A stretch of DNA of 64,000 nucleotides from Mesorhizobium sp. STM 4661 (GCF_000359125.1 NZ_CAAF010000082.1:124001-188000), one strand, 5' to 3'. Shown: positions 8,121 to 17,124, counted from the first letter of the stretch. Numbers and translations are program-made. Notes: a model not told the origin generated them from the sequence alone.

Positions 8121-9030
8121 CTTCGGCGTTCGCGCCAAGTTCCAGCGTCTCCAGGTCGGATGGCGCTATGGCCGGCCCGGTCAGGCCGCGCCGTGTCAGC
8201 TTGATGCGCCAATTGCCCTTTTCGCCGTCGATATCGAGCAGATTATACTGTGCTGCCGGGCGCCTGCCGCCGGGCGACTGCCCCGCGGCGGCAACGCCGA
8301 CCACGGGAATCCTGCGACCTCGCCCGCCGATGAAGAACAGCGACGGCTCATGCGAATGGCCGTGCAGGATGAGTTCGGCTCCATGCCCACGAACGACCTT
8401 GCTGAAGCGGGCAATGCCGAACAGCCGCTTGGGCTGCGACACCGCGCCGCGCACCGGCGGGTGGTGGATCATGATCACCCGAAACAGCCCGCGCTTGGCG
8501 GCCGCATCGAGCACACCGCGCAGCCTTTCGGCCTGACCTTCCAGAAAGAAGCCGTTGGCCATGAACGGGGCCGTGGCGCGCGCCGTCGTCACACCGATCA
8601 GCGCAATGTCGCCGCGCACGCGCAGATAGGGAAAGGCGTTGCGGTCGACCGGCGTATTGACGCCGTCGCCGGTCATCCACGCCGCCCATGACCGGCAGGC
8701 CTTGTCGAAGGCGCCCGGCACATAGGCGTCGTGGTTGCCGGGTACGACCGACACGTCATGCGGCGAACCCAGCGTCTCCAGCCAATGCTTGGCCATCTCG
8801 ATTTCGCCGTCGAGCGCCAGATTGACCAGATCACCGGTGACGGCGATGTGATCCGCCCCGCTGGCTTTCATGTCGGTGACGATCGTGTCGAGGACAGCAT
8901 CGCGCATGTGGCGGCGGCGGTTGCGCTGCCAGTTGACGTAGCCGACCACGCGCTTGGAGGCGAGATCGCGATAGGTTACATCGGGGAGCGGTCCCAGATG
9001 GATATCGGAAATATGCGCGAGCCTGAACAT
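8110..9030 (-). CDS. Metallophosphoesterase (calcineurin-like; cyclic-nucleotide phosphodiesterase type)
   Basis: About 306 residues with the full metal-ligand set of calcineurin-like phosphoesterases: HISDIHLG at the N-terminus, GDLVN, GNHD, the HHPP segment and GHSH. The order D-x-H, G-D-x(n)-N, G-N-H-D, H, G-H-x-H matches class III phosphodiesterases such as CpdA, but the substrate is uncertain. I prefer the ATG at 9030 because family members begin close to the first motif. A GTG at 9066 would add 12 residues. Confidence 0.8.
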   Translation of the reverse strand: MFRLAHISDIHLGPLPDVTYRDLASKRVVGYVNWQRNRRRHMRDAVLDTIVTDMKASGADHIAVTGDLVNLALDGEIEMAKHWLETLGSPHDVSVVPGNHDAYVPGAFDKACRSWAAWMTGDGVNTPVDRNAFPYLRVRGDIALIGVTTARATAPFMANGFFLEGQAERLRGVLDAAAKRGLFRVIMIHHPPVRGAVSQPKRLFGIARFSKVVRGHGAELILHGHSHEPSLFFIGGRGRRIPVVGVAAAGQSPGGRRPAAQYNLLDIDGEKGNWRIKLTRRGLTGPAIAPSDLETLELGANAEAMA

Positions 9031-9083
9031 CCTTCCTTCATAAGCGACACGCGCCCCGCTTTCCACCCACGGTTTCGTGGCTG

Positions 9084-9584
9084 ATGACGCAGCCCGATCC
9101 GCAACAAGCCTTTCGCCAGGCCGGCTGGCCCGGTCTCAGAGCAAGGCTGTTTCATCTCTATTTCGTGCTGCGGCGGCCAATGACGCTGGGCGTGCGCGGC
9201 CTGGTCCACGACCGCGCCTCCAATTCCGTCTTTCTCATTCGCCACACCTATGTCCCGGGCTGGCAGCTTCCGGGTGGTGGGGTCGAGGTCGGCGAGACGC
9301 TGGTTGAAGCGCTCGCGCGCGAACTCGCCGAGGAGGGCAATATTGCGCTCAGCGCGCCGCCGCTGCTGAAGTCGATGCATTTCAACCGCCGGGCCAGCCG
9401 CCGCGATCACGTCGGCCTGTACCTGATCGAGGGGTTCAGCCAGACCGCGCCGAAGCTGCCGGACCACGAGATCGCCGAAGCCGGTTTCTTTCCGCTCGAC
9501 CGCTTGCCGGAAGGCACGACACCGGCGACTTTGCGACGCATCGCAGAGATTTTTGGGGGTCAACCGGCATTACCCTATTGGTAG
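9084..9584 (+). CDS. NUDIX hydrolase
   Basis: 166 residues. The Nudix box begins at the GGGVEVGETLVEALARELAE stretch (about residues 62-81) and continues into EEGN, matching G-x5-E-x7-R-E-L/U-x-E-E-x-G, the metal-binding helix that hydrolyses nucleoside diphosphates linked to another moiety. N- and C-terminal regions are as in small bacterial Nudix proteins. It is divergent from the phosphoesterase gene, with only about 50 bases between starts, so promoters overlap. The substrate is unknown. Confidence 0.85.
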   Translation: MTQPDPQQAFRQAGWPGLRARLFHLYFVLRRPMTLGVRGLVHDRASNSVFLIRHTYVPGWQLPGGGVEVGETLVEALARELAEEGNIALSAPPLLKSMHFNRRASRRDHVGLYLIEGFSQTAPKLPDHEIAEAGFFPLDRLPEGTTPATLRRIAEIFGGQPALPYW

Positions 9585-9646
9585 GCTTGCTTTGGTTGTT
9601 TGAAAAATTCCAAGCTATCGCTCAGGCACTATACGGGGGCGATACC

Positions 9647-9829
9647 ATGGATGTCGGACAAGCAAGATCGGTGAACGTCTGGCCCTATGTCGGGCTTTAT
9701 AGTCTTATGATGATAGGCCTGACCGTCGTGTTCATGGGCATATCGGTCATATTCCCTTCACTACCGGACAGCTTCCTGAAAGCGGAGCTTGCCAGACAGG
9801 CCCGTATCAACACCGAAATCTTCCGCTAG
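9647..9829 (+). CDS. Small single-span membrane protein (60 aa)
   Basis: Sixty residues with one strongly hydrophobic segment (YVGLYSLMMIGLTVVFMGIS, about residues 13-32) and a charged C-terminus. The ATG at 9647 lies after GGGGGCG, a passable ribosome site. No family was recognised. It sits between the Nudix gene and the convergent glutathione enzyme gene, ending 10 bases before the latter's stop codon. Confidence 0.45.
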   Translation: MDVGQARSVNVWPYVGLYSLMMIGLTVVFMGISVIFPSLPDSFLKAELARQARINTEIFR

Positions 9830-9839
9830 ATCGCCGACC

Positions 9840-10829
9840 TCACGCCGCCTTCCTGAACCGCGCGCGATCATGCGGCGCGGCGTAGTCGAGCTCCGGTCCG
9901 ACAGGCACGATGCGCGTCGGATTGATGGTTTCATGGCTGCGGTAATAGTGCGCCTTGATGTGGTGCAGGTTCACCGTCCCCGAGACGCCGGGCACCTGAT
10001 AAAGATCGCGCAAATAGTTCGACAGGTTCGGATAGTCGGCGATACGGCGCAAATTGCACTTGAAATGGCCGACATAGACCGGATCGAAGCGGACCAACGT
10101 GGTGAACAGCCGCCAGTCGGCCTCGGTGATGCGGTTGCCGACGAGATAGCGCTGTCGCGACAGCCGGTCCTCCAGCACGTCGAGCGCCGAGAATAGGTCG
10201 CCAAACGCCTCCTCATAGGCTGCTTGCGTGGTGGCGAAGCCGGCACGGTAGACGCCGTTGTTGACGGAGGGATAGACCAGCGCATTGACCCTGTCGATCT
10301 CACCGCCCAGCGCCTGCGGATAGAAATCGAGGCTTGCATCGCCCCATGCGTCGAAGGCGGAGTTGAGCATCCGGATGATCTCGGAGGATTCGTTGGAGAC
10401 GATGGTCTGCTCCCTCTTGTCCCACAGCACCGGCACCGTCACCCGACCGGAATAGGCGGGATCGGCTTTGGCATAGACCTGGTGCAGGAAATCGAGGCCG
10501 TAAAGCGTATCGCCGGTGGCACCGTCCTCGGCCAGGAACGTCCAGCCATTGGCGCCCATGAAGTGGTGGACGACCGAGACGGAAATCACGTCCTTGAGCC
10601 TCTTCAGCGCGCGAAAGATCAGCGTCCGGTGCGCCCACGGACAGGCAAGCGAGACGTAGAGATGGTAGCGGCCGGGCTCGGCCTTGAAGCCGCGCGTGCG
10701 GCCCTCGGCCGGCGCGCCGTCGCGAGTGACCCAATCACGCCATTGCGACTGCACCCGCACGAACCTGCCGCCGCTGTCCGCGGGGTCGTGCCAGCGATCA
10801 TGCCACCTGCCTTCGACCAGCAATCCCAT
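9840..10829 (-). CDS. Glutathionyl-hydroquinone reductase (Xi-class GST; YqjG/ECM4 family)
   Basis: About 329 residues. It reduces glutathionyl-hydroquinones to free hydroquinone and GSSG. The Xi-class signature is the active-site segment LACPWAHRT near residue 60, with the catalytic Cys in CPWA. There is also a GSH-binding SNESSEIIRM segment near 145 and the helical GST C-terminal domain (DVLEDRLSRQRYLVGNRITE). The ATG at 10829 follows AAGGAGA seven bases upstream, so I prefer it over the ATG ten codons upstream. Probably a stand-alone detoxification gene. Confidence 0.9.
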   Translation of the reverse strand: MGLLVEGRWHDRWHDPADSGGRFVRVQSQWRDWVTRDGAPAEGRTRGFKAEPGRYHLYVSLACPWAHRTLIFRALKRLKDVISVSVVHHFMGANGWTFLAEDGATGDTLYGLDFLHQVYAKADPAYSGRVTVPVLWDKREQTIVSNESSEIIRMLNSAFDAWGDASLDFYPQALGGEIDRVNALVYPSVNNGVYRAGFATTQAAYEEAFGDLFSALDVLEDRLSRQRYLVGNRITEADWRLFTTLVRFDPVYVGHFKCNLRRIADYPNLSNYLRDLYQVPGVSGTVNLHHIKAHYYRSHETINPTRIVPVGPELDYAAPHDRARFRKAA

Positions 10830-11103
10830 ACGAAATCTCCTTGCGTCCTCATCAACCATTTTAGGCGCAAGGCGGCGGCACCGAAGTCGTCATGTGCTGA
10901 ACAGACCGTCACTTGGCCGAAACGGCGGACGAAAACGGCCGATTGCAGCGGCTGAAAATTGATGCTAGCGGACAATCCGCATGTTCGACTTTGCTTTGAT
11001 CCGGTTCGACCGACGACGAAAGGGCGCCCGCGCTTGATGAAGCGCTGACTGGCGAACGCTGCCGTTTGCAGCAAACCTTTCCCCGTACCGGAACGCAAAG
11101 ACC

Positions 11104-11640
11104 ATGAGCCTTGCCGACGTAAGATACCTGCCGGAAACTCCGGCCCATGACTCCGAAATCGAAGCCATCAACGACGAGGTCTTCGGGCCCGGCCGTTTCG
11201 TGCTGGCCGCCTACAAGATCCGCGAGGGTGGCCCGCACGAGCGCTCCCTGTCCTTCGTCGCCGTCGATGGCGATACCGTAATTGCCTCGGTGCGCATGAC
11301 GCGCATAGCTGCCGGCGCCGGCCGTGCGCTGATGCTCGGTCCGCTTGCGGTGCGCCCGGCCTTCAAGAATCTCGGCATCGGCCGCCGGCTGGTGGCGATC
11401 GCGTTGGAGGCCGCCGCCAAGGCCGGCATGTCAGCCGTGATGCTTGTCGGGGACGAGCCCTATTACGGCCCGCTCGGTTTCAAGAGAATCCCGCGCGGGC
11501 AGATCTCCATGCCGCGTCCGGTCGATCTCGACCGGCTTTTGGCGCACGAGATCGTGCCGGGCGCGGTGGCAAGGCTGGCGGGAGAGGTCTGCCACGCCGA
11601 TCAGGCGAAGATTGCCGAGCCCATCGCCGTGGTGGCATGA
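11104..11640 (+). CDS. GNAT-family N-acetyltransferase
   Basis: 178 residues. The acetyl-CoA-binding region is seen in LGPLAVRPAFKNLGIGRRLV (residues about 80-99), which carries the Q/R-x-x-G-x-G/A loop in the form LGIGRRL. It is followed by a typical beta-bulge strand (VMLVGDEPYYGPLGF). The GDEPYY..LGF ending resembles YhbS-like predicted acetyltransferases. The acceptor is unknown. The SDR gene follows 31 bases after the stop and may be co-transcribed. Confidence 0.8.
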   Translation: MSLADVRYLPETPAHDSEIEAINDEVFGPGRFVLAAYKIREGGPHERSLSFVAVDGDTVIASVRMTRIAAGAGRALMLGPLAVRPAFKNLGIGRRLVAIALEAAAKAGMSAVMLVGDEPYYGPLGFKRIPRGQISMPRPVDLDRLLAHEIVPGAVARLAGEVCHADQAKIAEPIAVVA

Positions 11641-11671
11641 CCATGACGCGCATTAGGTGGGGGACACCGAG

Positions 11672-12433
11672 ATGAATCCGAACGGCCAGATTGCGATCGT
11701 CACCGGAGGTGGATCCGGCCTTGGCGAGGCGACCGCGCGCGCCCTGGCTGCAAAGGGCGCCAGCGTTGCCATCCTCGATCTCGGCATCGAGCGGGCGGCA
11801 AAGGTGGCGGCCGACATCGGCGGCATCGCCATCCAATGCGACGTGAGCAGCGCCGACAGCGGTGCCGCTGCCGTGATGGAAGTGGCGGGAAAGCTTGGCG
11901 AACCGCGCATCCTGGTCAACTGCGCCGGCATCGCCATCGGCATCAAGACGATCGGCAAGGACGGTCCGCATCCGCTCGACCAGTACCGCAAGGTGATCGA
12001 GGTCAATTTGATCGGCACCTTCAACATGATCCGCCTCGTCGCCAACCGGGTCGCCAAACTCGAGCCGTTGCAAGGCGGCGAGCGCGGCGTCATCGTCAAC
12101 ACGGCATCGGTCGCCGCCTACGACGGTCAGATCGGCCAGGCAGCCTATTCCGCTTCCAAGGGTGGTGTCGTCGGCATGACGCTGCCCGTGGCGCGCGACC
12201 TTGCCCGCTCAGGCATCCGCGTTTGCACCATCGCGCCCGGCATCTTCAAGACGCCGATGATGGCCGGCATGCCGCAGGAGGTGCAGGATTCTCTGGGCGC
12301 CGCGGTGCCCTTCCCGTCCCGCCTGGGCGAGCCGTCCGAATATGCGGCACTTGCGCTGCACATCGTCGAAAACCAGATGCTGAACGGCGAGACTATCCGC
12401 CTCGACGGCGCCATCCGCATGGCCCCGAAATAG
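11672..12433 (+). CDS. SDR oxidoreductase, 3-hydroxyacyl-CoA dehydrogenase type II-like
   Basis: 253 residues with a classical SDR fold. The cofactor loop TGGGSGLGEATA lies at residues 11-22, NCAGIAIG near 90, and the catalytic Ser/Tyr/Lys in NTASVAAYDGQIGQAAYSAS followed by K. The acidic residue after strand 2 (ILDLGIER) predicts NAD rather than NADP. Overall it resembles HSD17B10-type 3-hydroxyacyl-CoA dehydrogenases used in short or branched fatty-acyl oxidation. The ATG at 11672 is preceded by GGGGGA. The exact substrate is inferred only from similarity. Confidence 0.85.
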   Translation: MNPNGQIAIVTGGGSGLGEATARALAAKGASVAILDLGIERAAKVAADIGGIAIQCDVSSADSGAAAVMEVAGKLGEPRILVNCAGIAIGIKTIGKDGPHPLDQYRKVIEVNLIGTFNMIRLVANRVAKLEPLQGGERGVIVNTASVAAYDGQIGQAAYSASKGGVVGMTLPVARDLARSGIRVCTIAPGIFKTPMMAGMPQEVQDSLGAAVPFPSRLGEPSEYAALALHIVENQMLNGETIRLDGAIRMAPK

Positions 12434-12496
12434 CCAAGGCATTTTGCGGCCAAGTGGCATCACTTGCTCTCGCACAAATGCGGCTAAAACAAACAG

Positions 12497-12540
12497 ATAG
12501 AGCGGGATGCCCCGTTCAATCCAACTGCATCCCGCTCTAT
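12497..12540. repeat. Palindromic intergenic repeat (14-bp perfect stem)
   Basis: ATAGAGCGGGATGC and GCATCCCGCTCTAT form a perfect inverted repeat around a 16-base loop containing CGTTCAATCC. Loop and stem layout resemble the units at 4.46, 13.39 and 63.33 kb (AGAGC... with a central CGTTCA/CGGATT). It lies between the SDR and HugZ-like genes and may also end SDR transcripts. Confidence 0.65.
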
Positions 12541-12567
12541 TGCCAAATCGGGCTCGTCGTCTGATAG

Positions 12568-13365
12568 GTGGATGATCAAAATCAACTTACCAGAGTGATC
12601 ATTTTGGAAGATCGAAGCAAGGACATGATCCGCGAGACGGACGCCGAGGCGATCAGGCTGGCCAAGACGCTGATGCGCAGCGCCCGTTTCGGCGCGCTTG
12701 CAGCGATCGAGCCCGGAACCGGTTCGCCTCTGGCCAGCAGGGTGGGCGCGGCGACCGATACCGACGGCACGCCACTGATCCTCGTGTCGATGCTGTCCGC
12801 CCATACCGGCGCGATCCTGGCCGATCCGCGCTGTTCTCTGCTCGTGGGCGAACCCGGCAAGGGCGATCCGCTGGCGCACCCGCGAATCACCCTGGTTTGC
12901 CGGGCGGTGCGGCTCGAGCGCGGATCAGGCGCACATGCCCGCGCCGAACGGCGCTATCTCAACCGCAATCCCAAGGCAAAACTCTATGCCGGGCTTGGTG
13001 ACTTCTCGATCTTCCGCCTCGAGCCCGAGCGTGCCAGCCTGAATGGCGGCTTCGGCAAGGCCTATTTGCTCGACCGCGCCGACCTTGTCACCACCACACC
13101 GATCGTCGAGGAACTCGCCGCCGTCGAACAATCCGCCCTTGACCATATGAATGCCGACCATCGCGATGCAATTGCCATCTATGCCAGACATTTTGCCAAG
13201 GCCGCGGACGACGATTGGGTCGTCACCGGCTTCGATGCCGACGGCATGGATCTGGCATCGGGCGACGATATTTGCCGGATACTCTTTCCCGAGCCATTGC
13301 AGGCCGCGCGGGAGCTGCGGCCTGTCCTTGTCGACATGGCAAGAACCGGCCGGGCGGCAGGCTGA
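12568..13365 (+). CDS. HugZ-like haem-utilisation / pyridoxamine-phosphate-oxidase-fold protein
   Basis: 265 residues in two parts. Residues about 20-160 form a split-barrel flavin/haem-binding domain (LMRSARFGALAAIEPGTGSP, LASRV, GEPGKGDPLAHPRITL). The C-terminal part is the DUF2470 domain (ALDHMNADHRDAIAIYARHF), which in HugZ contributes to haem binding. HugZ degrades haem to release iron, but many relatives have unproven activity. The start is uncertain: a GTG at 12568 or an ATG at 12625 (MIRETDAEAI), which fits the family better but has a poorly spaced ribosome site. The stop abuts a repeat element. Confidence 0.75.
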   Translation: MDDQNQLTRVIILEDRSKDMIRETDAEAIRLAKTLMRSARFGALAAIEPGTGSPLASRVGAATDTDGTPLILVSMLSAHTGAILADPRCSLLVGEPGKGDPLAHPRITLVCRAVRLERGSGAHARAERRYLNRNPKAKLYAGLGDFSIFRLEPERASLNGGFGKAYLLDRADLVTTTPIVEELAAVEQSALDHMNADHRDAIAIYARHFAKAADDDWVVTGFDADGMDLASGDDICRILFPEPLQAARELRPVLVDMARTGRAAG

Positions 13366-13430
13366 ACGACATGCATAAAAACAAAGACCTAGAGCGCGTC
13401 GCACGAATCCGTTCAGACGCGACGCGCTTT
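13366..13430 (-). repeat. Rhizobial palindromic repeat element, copy 1
   Basis: Contains AGCGCGTCGC / GCGACGCGCT (13393-13402 and 13419-13428) plus a 23-base flank, 13366-13388, that is identical in inverse orientation to 63368-63390. It starts directly after the stop codon of the HugZ-like gene. The same element in the other orientation follows the LVIVD gene at 63.3 kb. Probably a dispersed extragenic palindrome. Confidence 0.75.
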
Positions 13431-13604
13431 AGACACAGCTCCACAGTTAATCGCGTCGGATCGAAAGCAAGTCTTGAGATTTGGAAGAAATGTTCTACCT
13501 TTCCCGCTAGCGTTGAATCGCCAGCGCACATCAATGAGTGAGTCTATGGAATCAGACGCTATTGCCCCCGTAGTGTCTGATGAGCAGGAAAGCATGGGGG
13601 ATCG

Positions 13605-13943
13605 ATGGTCTCGACAAAGCTAATCGCCAACGCCGAATCGGCGGCCATTTTTCTGACGCTGATGGGCAACGAGAAACGGCTCTTGATCATGAGCTATCTT
13701 GCCGACGGTGAAATGTCGGTCGGCGCCATTGCCGAGAAGGTCCAACTCAGCCAATCCGCCCTGTCGCAGCATCTGGCCAAATTGCGGGCGCTCGATCTCG
13801 TCGAGACCCGCCGCGACCGGCAGATGATCTACTATTCCTGCAAATCAGAGGCCGTGCGCGAACTTCTCACCATGCTGGACGGGATTTTCGGCGAAGGCGA
13901 GCTGTCGCAGATGGCCAATCGCCTGCGCCGCGCCGGGACTTGA
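13605..13943 (+). CDS. ArsR/SmtB-family transcriptional regulator
   Basis: 112 residues with the winged helix-turn-helix of ArsR regulators: LTLMGNEKRLLIMSYLADGE (helices 1-2), then the recognition helix LSQSALSQHLAKLRALDLVE and the wing ETRRDRQMIYYSCKSEAV. No Cys-rich metal motif such as ELCVCD is present, so it may not be a metal sensor. It resembles NolR/HlyU-type members that respond to growth state or redox; NolR represses nodulation genes in rhizobia, but identity is not claimed. Followed 55 bases later by the RNA methyltransferase gene. Confidence 0.85.
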   Translation: MVSTKLIANAESAAIFLTLMGNEKRLLIMSYLADGEMSVGAIAEKVQLSQSALSQHLAKLRALDLVETRRDRQMIYYSCKSEAVRELLTMLDGIFGEGELSQMANRLRRAGT

Positions 13944-13998
13944 CCGGAAAGTCCAATCGTTCCTACGTCGCTGATGTTTTTCGTTCGCCGAGGAATGC

Positions 13999-14802
13999 AT
14001 GGACCCTATCCGTATCGATGACCCGCAGGACCCGCGCGTCGCCGCCTATCTCGACATACGCGAGCGCGATCTTGCTGGCCGGCAAGGCCGTTTCGTTGCC
14101 GAAGGCAAGGTCGTGCTGGACATGCTGCTCTCAACCGGGCGCTTTGCTGCCGAATCGGTGCTGGTGCTCGAAAACCGGCTGGCCGGCCTCGACGAAATCC
14201 TGCGCAGGGCGCCCGTGGACCTGCCGGTCTACGTCACGGCCGGCGAGATCATGGACAGGATTGCCGGCTTCCACATGCATCGCGGCATATTGGCGATCGG
14301 CCGCAAGGGCGTGGCACAACCTGCGGAAGCCCTGCTTGGCGCCCTGCCCGCCCACGCCCTGATCGTCGTGCTGGTCGGCATCGCCAATCATGACAATATG
14401 GGCTCCGTCTTTCGCAACGCCGCCGCCTTCGGCGCCGATGCCGTGTTTCTGGACGCGACCTGCTGCGATCCGTTGTACCGCAAGGCGATCCGCGTCTCGG
14501 TCGGCGCGGCGCTGAAAGTGCCCTTTGCCTCCTTCACCGATGCCGTCGGCTTCATTGCGACGCTCGACCGGCAAGGCTTCGACCAGTTGGCCCTGTCGCC
14601 GCGCGGGCAAACCGAAATTCGTGACGCGAAAAGGACGGAGCGGCTGGCGCTCTATCTCGGCACCGAGGGCGAAGGCCTGCCCGAAAACCTGCTTGCCCGC
14701 CTGCGAACACTGCGGATCGGCATGGCCGAGGGGTTCGACAGCCTGAACGTCGCCGCGGCGTCAGCCATCGCACTGCATCGTTTTTCCGCAGGCAGGAGAT
14801 GA
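13999..14802 (+). CDS. SpoU/TrmH-family RNA 2'-O-methyltransferase
   Basis: 267 residues. The N-terminal substrate-binding domain (RFVAEGKVVLDMLLSTGRFA) precedes a SPOUT trefoil-knot domain with motif 1 (VGIANHDNMGSVFRNAAAFG), motif 2 (LYLGTEGEGLP) and motif 3 (EGFDSLNVAAASAIALH). These motifs bind S-adenosylmethionine and place the catalytic Arg in FRNAA. The target, rRNA or tRNA ribose, cannot be decided from sequence. Confidence 0.88.
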   Translation: MDPIRIDDPQDPRVAAYLDIRERDLAGRQGRFVAEGKVVLDMLLSTGRFAAESVLVLENRLAGLDEILRRAPVDLPVYVTAGEIMDRIAGFHMHRGILAIGRKGVAQPAEALLGALPAHALIVVLVGIANHDNMGSVFRNAAAFGADAVFLDATCCDPLYRKAIRVSVGAALKVPFASFTDAVGFIATLDRQGFDQLALSPRGQTEIRDAKRTERLALYLGTEGEGLPENLLARLRTLRIGMAEGFDSLNVAAASAIALHRFSAGRR

Positions 14803-14833
14803 GCTGCAGAAGACGGCCTTCATCGTCCGGGTT

Positions 14834-15994
14834 TCAATTCGTCAAAGCGGCCTTCTGCAACGCCCGCACACGGTCGGCAAGGCTGCGTTCGCCGCTTGCC
14901 GGCTGCTTGGGTGCCGCAAGCACCTTGGCGATCGGCGACTCCGGCCCGTCGAGCTGCGCCGTCAGGGCGACGACCTGCGCCGCCAGGTCGCTCATCTGCT
15001 CGCGCAATGCCGCACTGGCGTTGCGCGCATCGTTCCCACCCTCTGATCTGGCGGTTTCGTAGGCGGCAAGGTCGGTCTTCAGCCGCTTGTTCTCGCGGGC
15101 CAGCGCCGTCAGCCTGGCTTCCAGCCGCTCCCGGTCGACATCGAGCTTGGCGATCGCCTTTTCGATCTCGTCACCCTTGGTGGCCGCACCGACGGGATCG
15201 CCTGCCCCGCTGACAAGCCGCACCGAGGACGTGTTGCCTTCGCCTTTCGACTTTTCGCGAAGCCGCGCGATTTCCTTTTCGCGGCGCTCAAGCTTGTCCT
15301 CGCGATCGGCAAGCGTGGCGAGCAGGCGCTCGACCTTTTTGTCCAGTTCGCCGGTTCTTTTCTTCTCGGCTTTCAACGCGTCGCGCGCGGCTTTGCTCTC
15401 GGCCACGATCTCCTGTTGGCGCCTGTCGGCTTCCTTGCGCTGACCGCGCAGCAGCGAAATGTCGCTGGCCAGCTTCTGCAGCTCCGATTCGCGCGCCACC
15501 AGCTCGATCTGGCGGTTGCTGGAGGAAAAACTGGCGTCATCATACATGTGCTCCAGCTTTTCCAGCTCGAGCGCGCGCTTTTCCAGCACACGCTCGGTTT
15601 GGGCAAGCCGACCTGTCAGAACCTGCAACTGGTCTTCGCGCTGCCGAACTTCCTCGCTCTTGGCTTCAAGCTCCAAAAGGGCCTGCTTCTTGTCCTTCCG
15701 CTCGATTTCCAGCCCCTTCAGCGCCTCGCGGCCACGGCCGATCTCGACAAGCTGTTCGGCCGATTTCTCGCGCAACGACTTCACGCTCATTTCGAGCCGG
15801 CGCGTCGACATGGCGAACTCGGCGCGGACGCGGTCCTTGTCCGCCCGGATCTCAGCCAGCGTCAACGGCATCGAACCCTCGACTCGTTTGCGCGTCAGCG
15901 CCACGGCCCTTCGCCAGATCGCCGGGGCAATCATCAGCGCCAGAAAGCCGGCGCAGAGAAAACCGAGGACAAAGAACAGGATCGACTGAACCAA
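14834..15994 (-). CDS. Membrane-anchored coiled-coil protein of unknown function
   Basis: 386 residues. An N-terminal membrane helix (SILFFVLGFLCAGFLALMIA, residues 4-23) is followed by almost uninterrupted heptad-rich coiled coil from about residue 50 to 320, full of E, K, R and L, and a less charged tail. Cytoplasmic orientation is likely from the positive residues after the helix (WRRAVALTRKR). Similar long coiled-coil proteins occur across Rhizobiales without assigned function; a structural or cell-envelope role is a guess. Confidence 0.7.
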   Translation of the reverse strand: MVQSILFFVLGFLCAGFLALMIAPAIWRRAVALTRKRVEGSMPLTLAEIRADKDRVRAEFAMSTRRLEMSVKSLREKSAEQLVEIGRGREALKGLEIERKDKKQALLELEAKSEEVRQREDQLQVLTGRLAQTERVLEKRALELEKLEHMYDDASFSSSNRQIELVARESELQKLASDISLLRGQRKEADRRQQEIVAESKAARDALKAEKKRTGELDKKVERLLATLADREDKLERREKEIARLREKSKGEGNTSSVRLVSGAGDPVGAATKGDEIEKAIAKLDVDRERLEARLTALARENKRLKTDLAAYETARSEGGNDARNASAALREQMSDLAAQVVALTAQLDGPESPIAKVLAAPKQPASGERSLADRVRALQKAALTN

Positions 15995-16139
15995 GGTGAC
16001 TATCCGTTATGGATGGCAAACAATCGCAGGGAATTGTGCCACGTTCGCATGACGGAATTCCAGTGCTGCGGCAAGGATCTGCCGCGGCACTGTTCGGATC
16101 GCGGACCCAAGGTCCGATCGAGATGATGCAAATGCCTGC

Positions 16140-16775
16140 TCAGAACGGATTCCAGGTTGCCCGCTGGGTAAGCTTGAGGTAACCGAGATTGACGCCGAGC
16201 CGGGCGCCAACGCCGGTACGGATCGGCACCAGCAGCACATTGTTGTTCTTCATGACGTTGAAGCCGACGCCGGCCACGATATAGGCCGAGCCGGCAACGC
16301 CGCCGAAACGATTGTAGAGGCTGTTCACATCATCAAGGTTATAGACCAGCATCATCACCCGCGAGCCCTCGCCGCCGAAATCCCAGCCAAGCGACGGGCC
16401 CTGCCAGAACACTTTGTGATCGCCGGCATTCTTGGTGTAGAGCGTGCCTTCGCCATAGGTCAGGCCGCCGATCAGCGCGCCGGACCCCTCCTCGCCGAGC
16501 AGATAGCCGTTGGGCAAGCCGTAGGAGGCGAAGATCTTCTCGACGACGGTGGCGAGTCCGCCCGATGTCGCTCCAAAGAATTTGTGACCGGAATCAACAA
16601 TCTCCTGAGCGGTGTATTCCTGGGCCCGCGAAGCCGAGGGTGAAAGAACGACAAGGCCCATGAGAGCGATCGTCATTGCGAGGACACGGAAAAAGTTCCG
16701 GTCTGAGATGACACGGACAAGGGTCCGGTCGGGGATGACACGGAAAAAAGTCCGGTCGTAGAATCGGGAAAACAT
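16140..16775 (-). CDS. DUF1134 (SYLF-like lipid-binding) exported protein with N-terminal repeats
   Basis: 211 residues. The C-terminal 165 residues (EYTAQEIVDSGHKFFGATSG ... GPSLGWDFGGEG ... GVGARLGVNLGYLKLT) match the DUF1134 family of exported alphaproteobacterial proteins related to the SYLF fold. A signal-peptide-like helix precedes (MTIALMGLVVLSPSASRAQ), with cleavage expected after SRA. Upstream of it, three 9-residue repeats of the type DRTFFRVIP arise from three tandem 27-bp repeats. I keep the ATG at 16775 (GGAG nine bases upstream); the ATG at 16676 just before the signal helix is the main alternative. Confidence 0.8.
   Translation of the reverse strand: MFSRFYDRTFFRVIPDRTLVRVISDRNFFRVLAMTIALMGLVVLSPSASRAQEYTAQEIVDSGHKFFGATSGGLATVVEKIFASYGLPNGYLLGEEGSGALIGGLTYGEGTLYTKNAGDHKVFWQGPSLGWDFGGEGSRVMMLVYNLDDVNSLYNRFGGVAGSAYIVAGVGFNVMKNNNVLLVPIRTGVGARLGVNLGYLKLTQRATWNPF
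16683..16763. repeat. Three tandem 27-bp repeats at the DUF1134 gene start
   Basis: Three consecutive 27-base units, each starting GACACGGA and sharing a TCCGGTC core, lie in the 5' part of the DUF1134 reading frame. They encode DRTFFRVIP-, DRTLVRVIS- and DRNFFRVLA-type 9-mers on the minus strand. The period is a multiple of three, so copy-number change would keep the frame. Confidence 0.75.
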
Positions 16776-17124
16776 GCTTCCAATCTCCGTCAGGGAGCAC
16801 TTTCGCCGACGCCTCGCATCCGTGCGGCTCTTCGGCGGCCGTTAAGGATGACTGTTACGGACAAACTATGCCGTAATTCTTTTTCAACCATTAAGCTTTC
16901 ACATGAAGATGGCGGTTCGAAGGCTGGTTTCGGCCTGGTTTGGCTCGCCCGCGCATCCACTTGCGTGAACGCACCATTTTCTATCACGACAATTCTGGAT
17001 TTGTTGATGCGCGCACAAGCGCTGTGTATTCAGAATGCCTTGGAGCGAGCGTGATTCGTGTGGACAGGCGTGATTGTCGATCGCCCGGCCATTGGTTGTG
17101 AAATTTTGCAGGGACTTTTCGCTG
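16776..17124. other. Intergenic region between DUF1134 gene and chpT
   Basis: About 350 bases without a convincing gene. It must hold the divergent promoters of the DUF1134 gene and chpT. A TTAA half-site followed by TTAC lies at about 16844, too degenerate to call a CtrA box. No RNA gene or repeat was seen. Confidence 0.5.
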
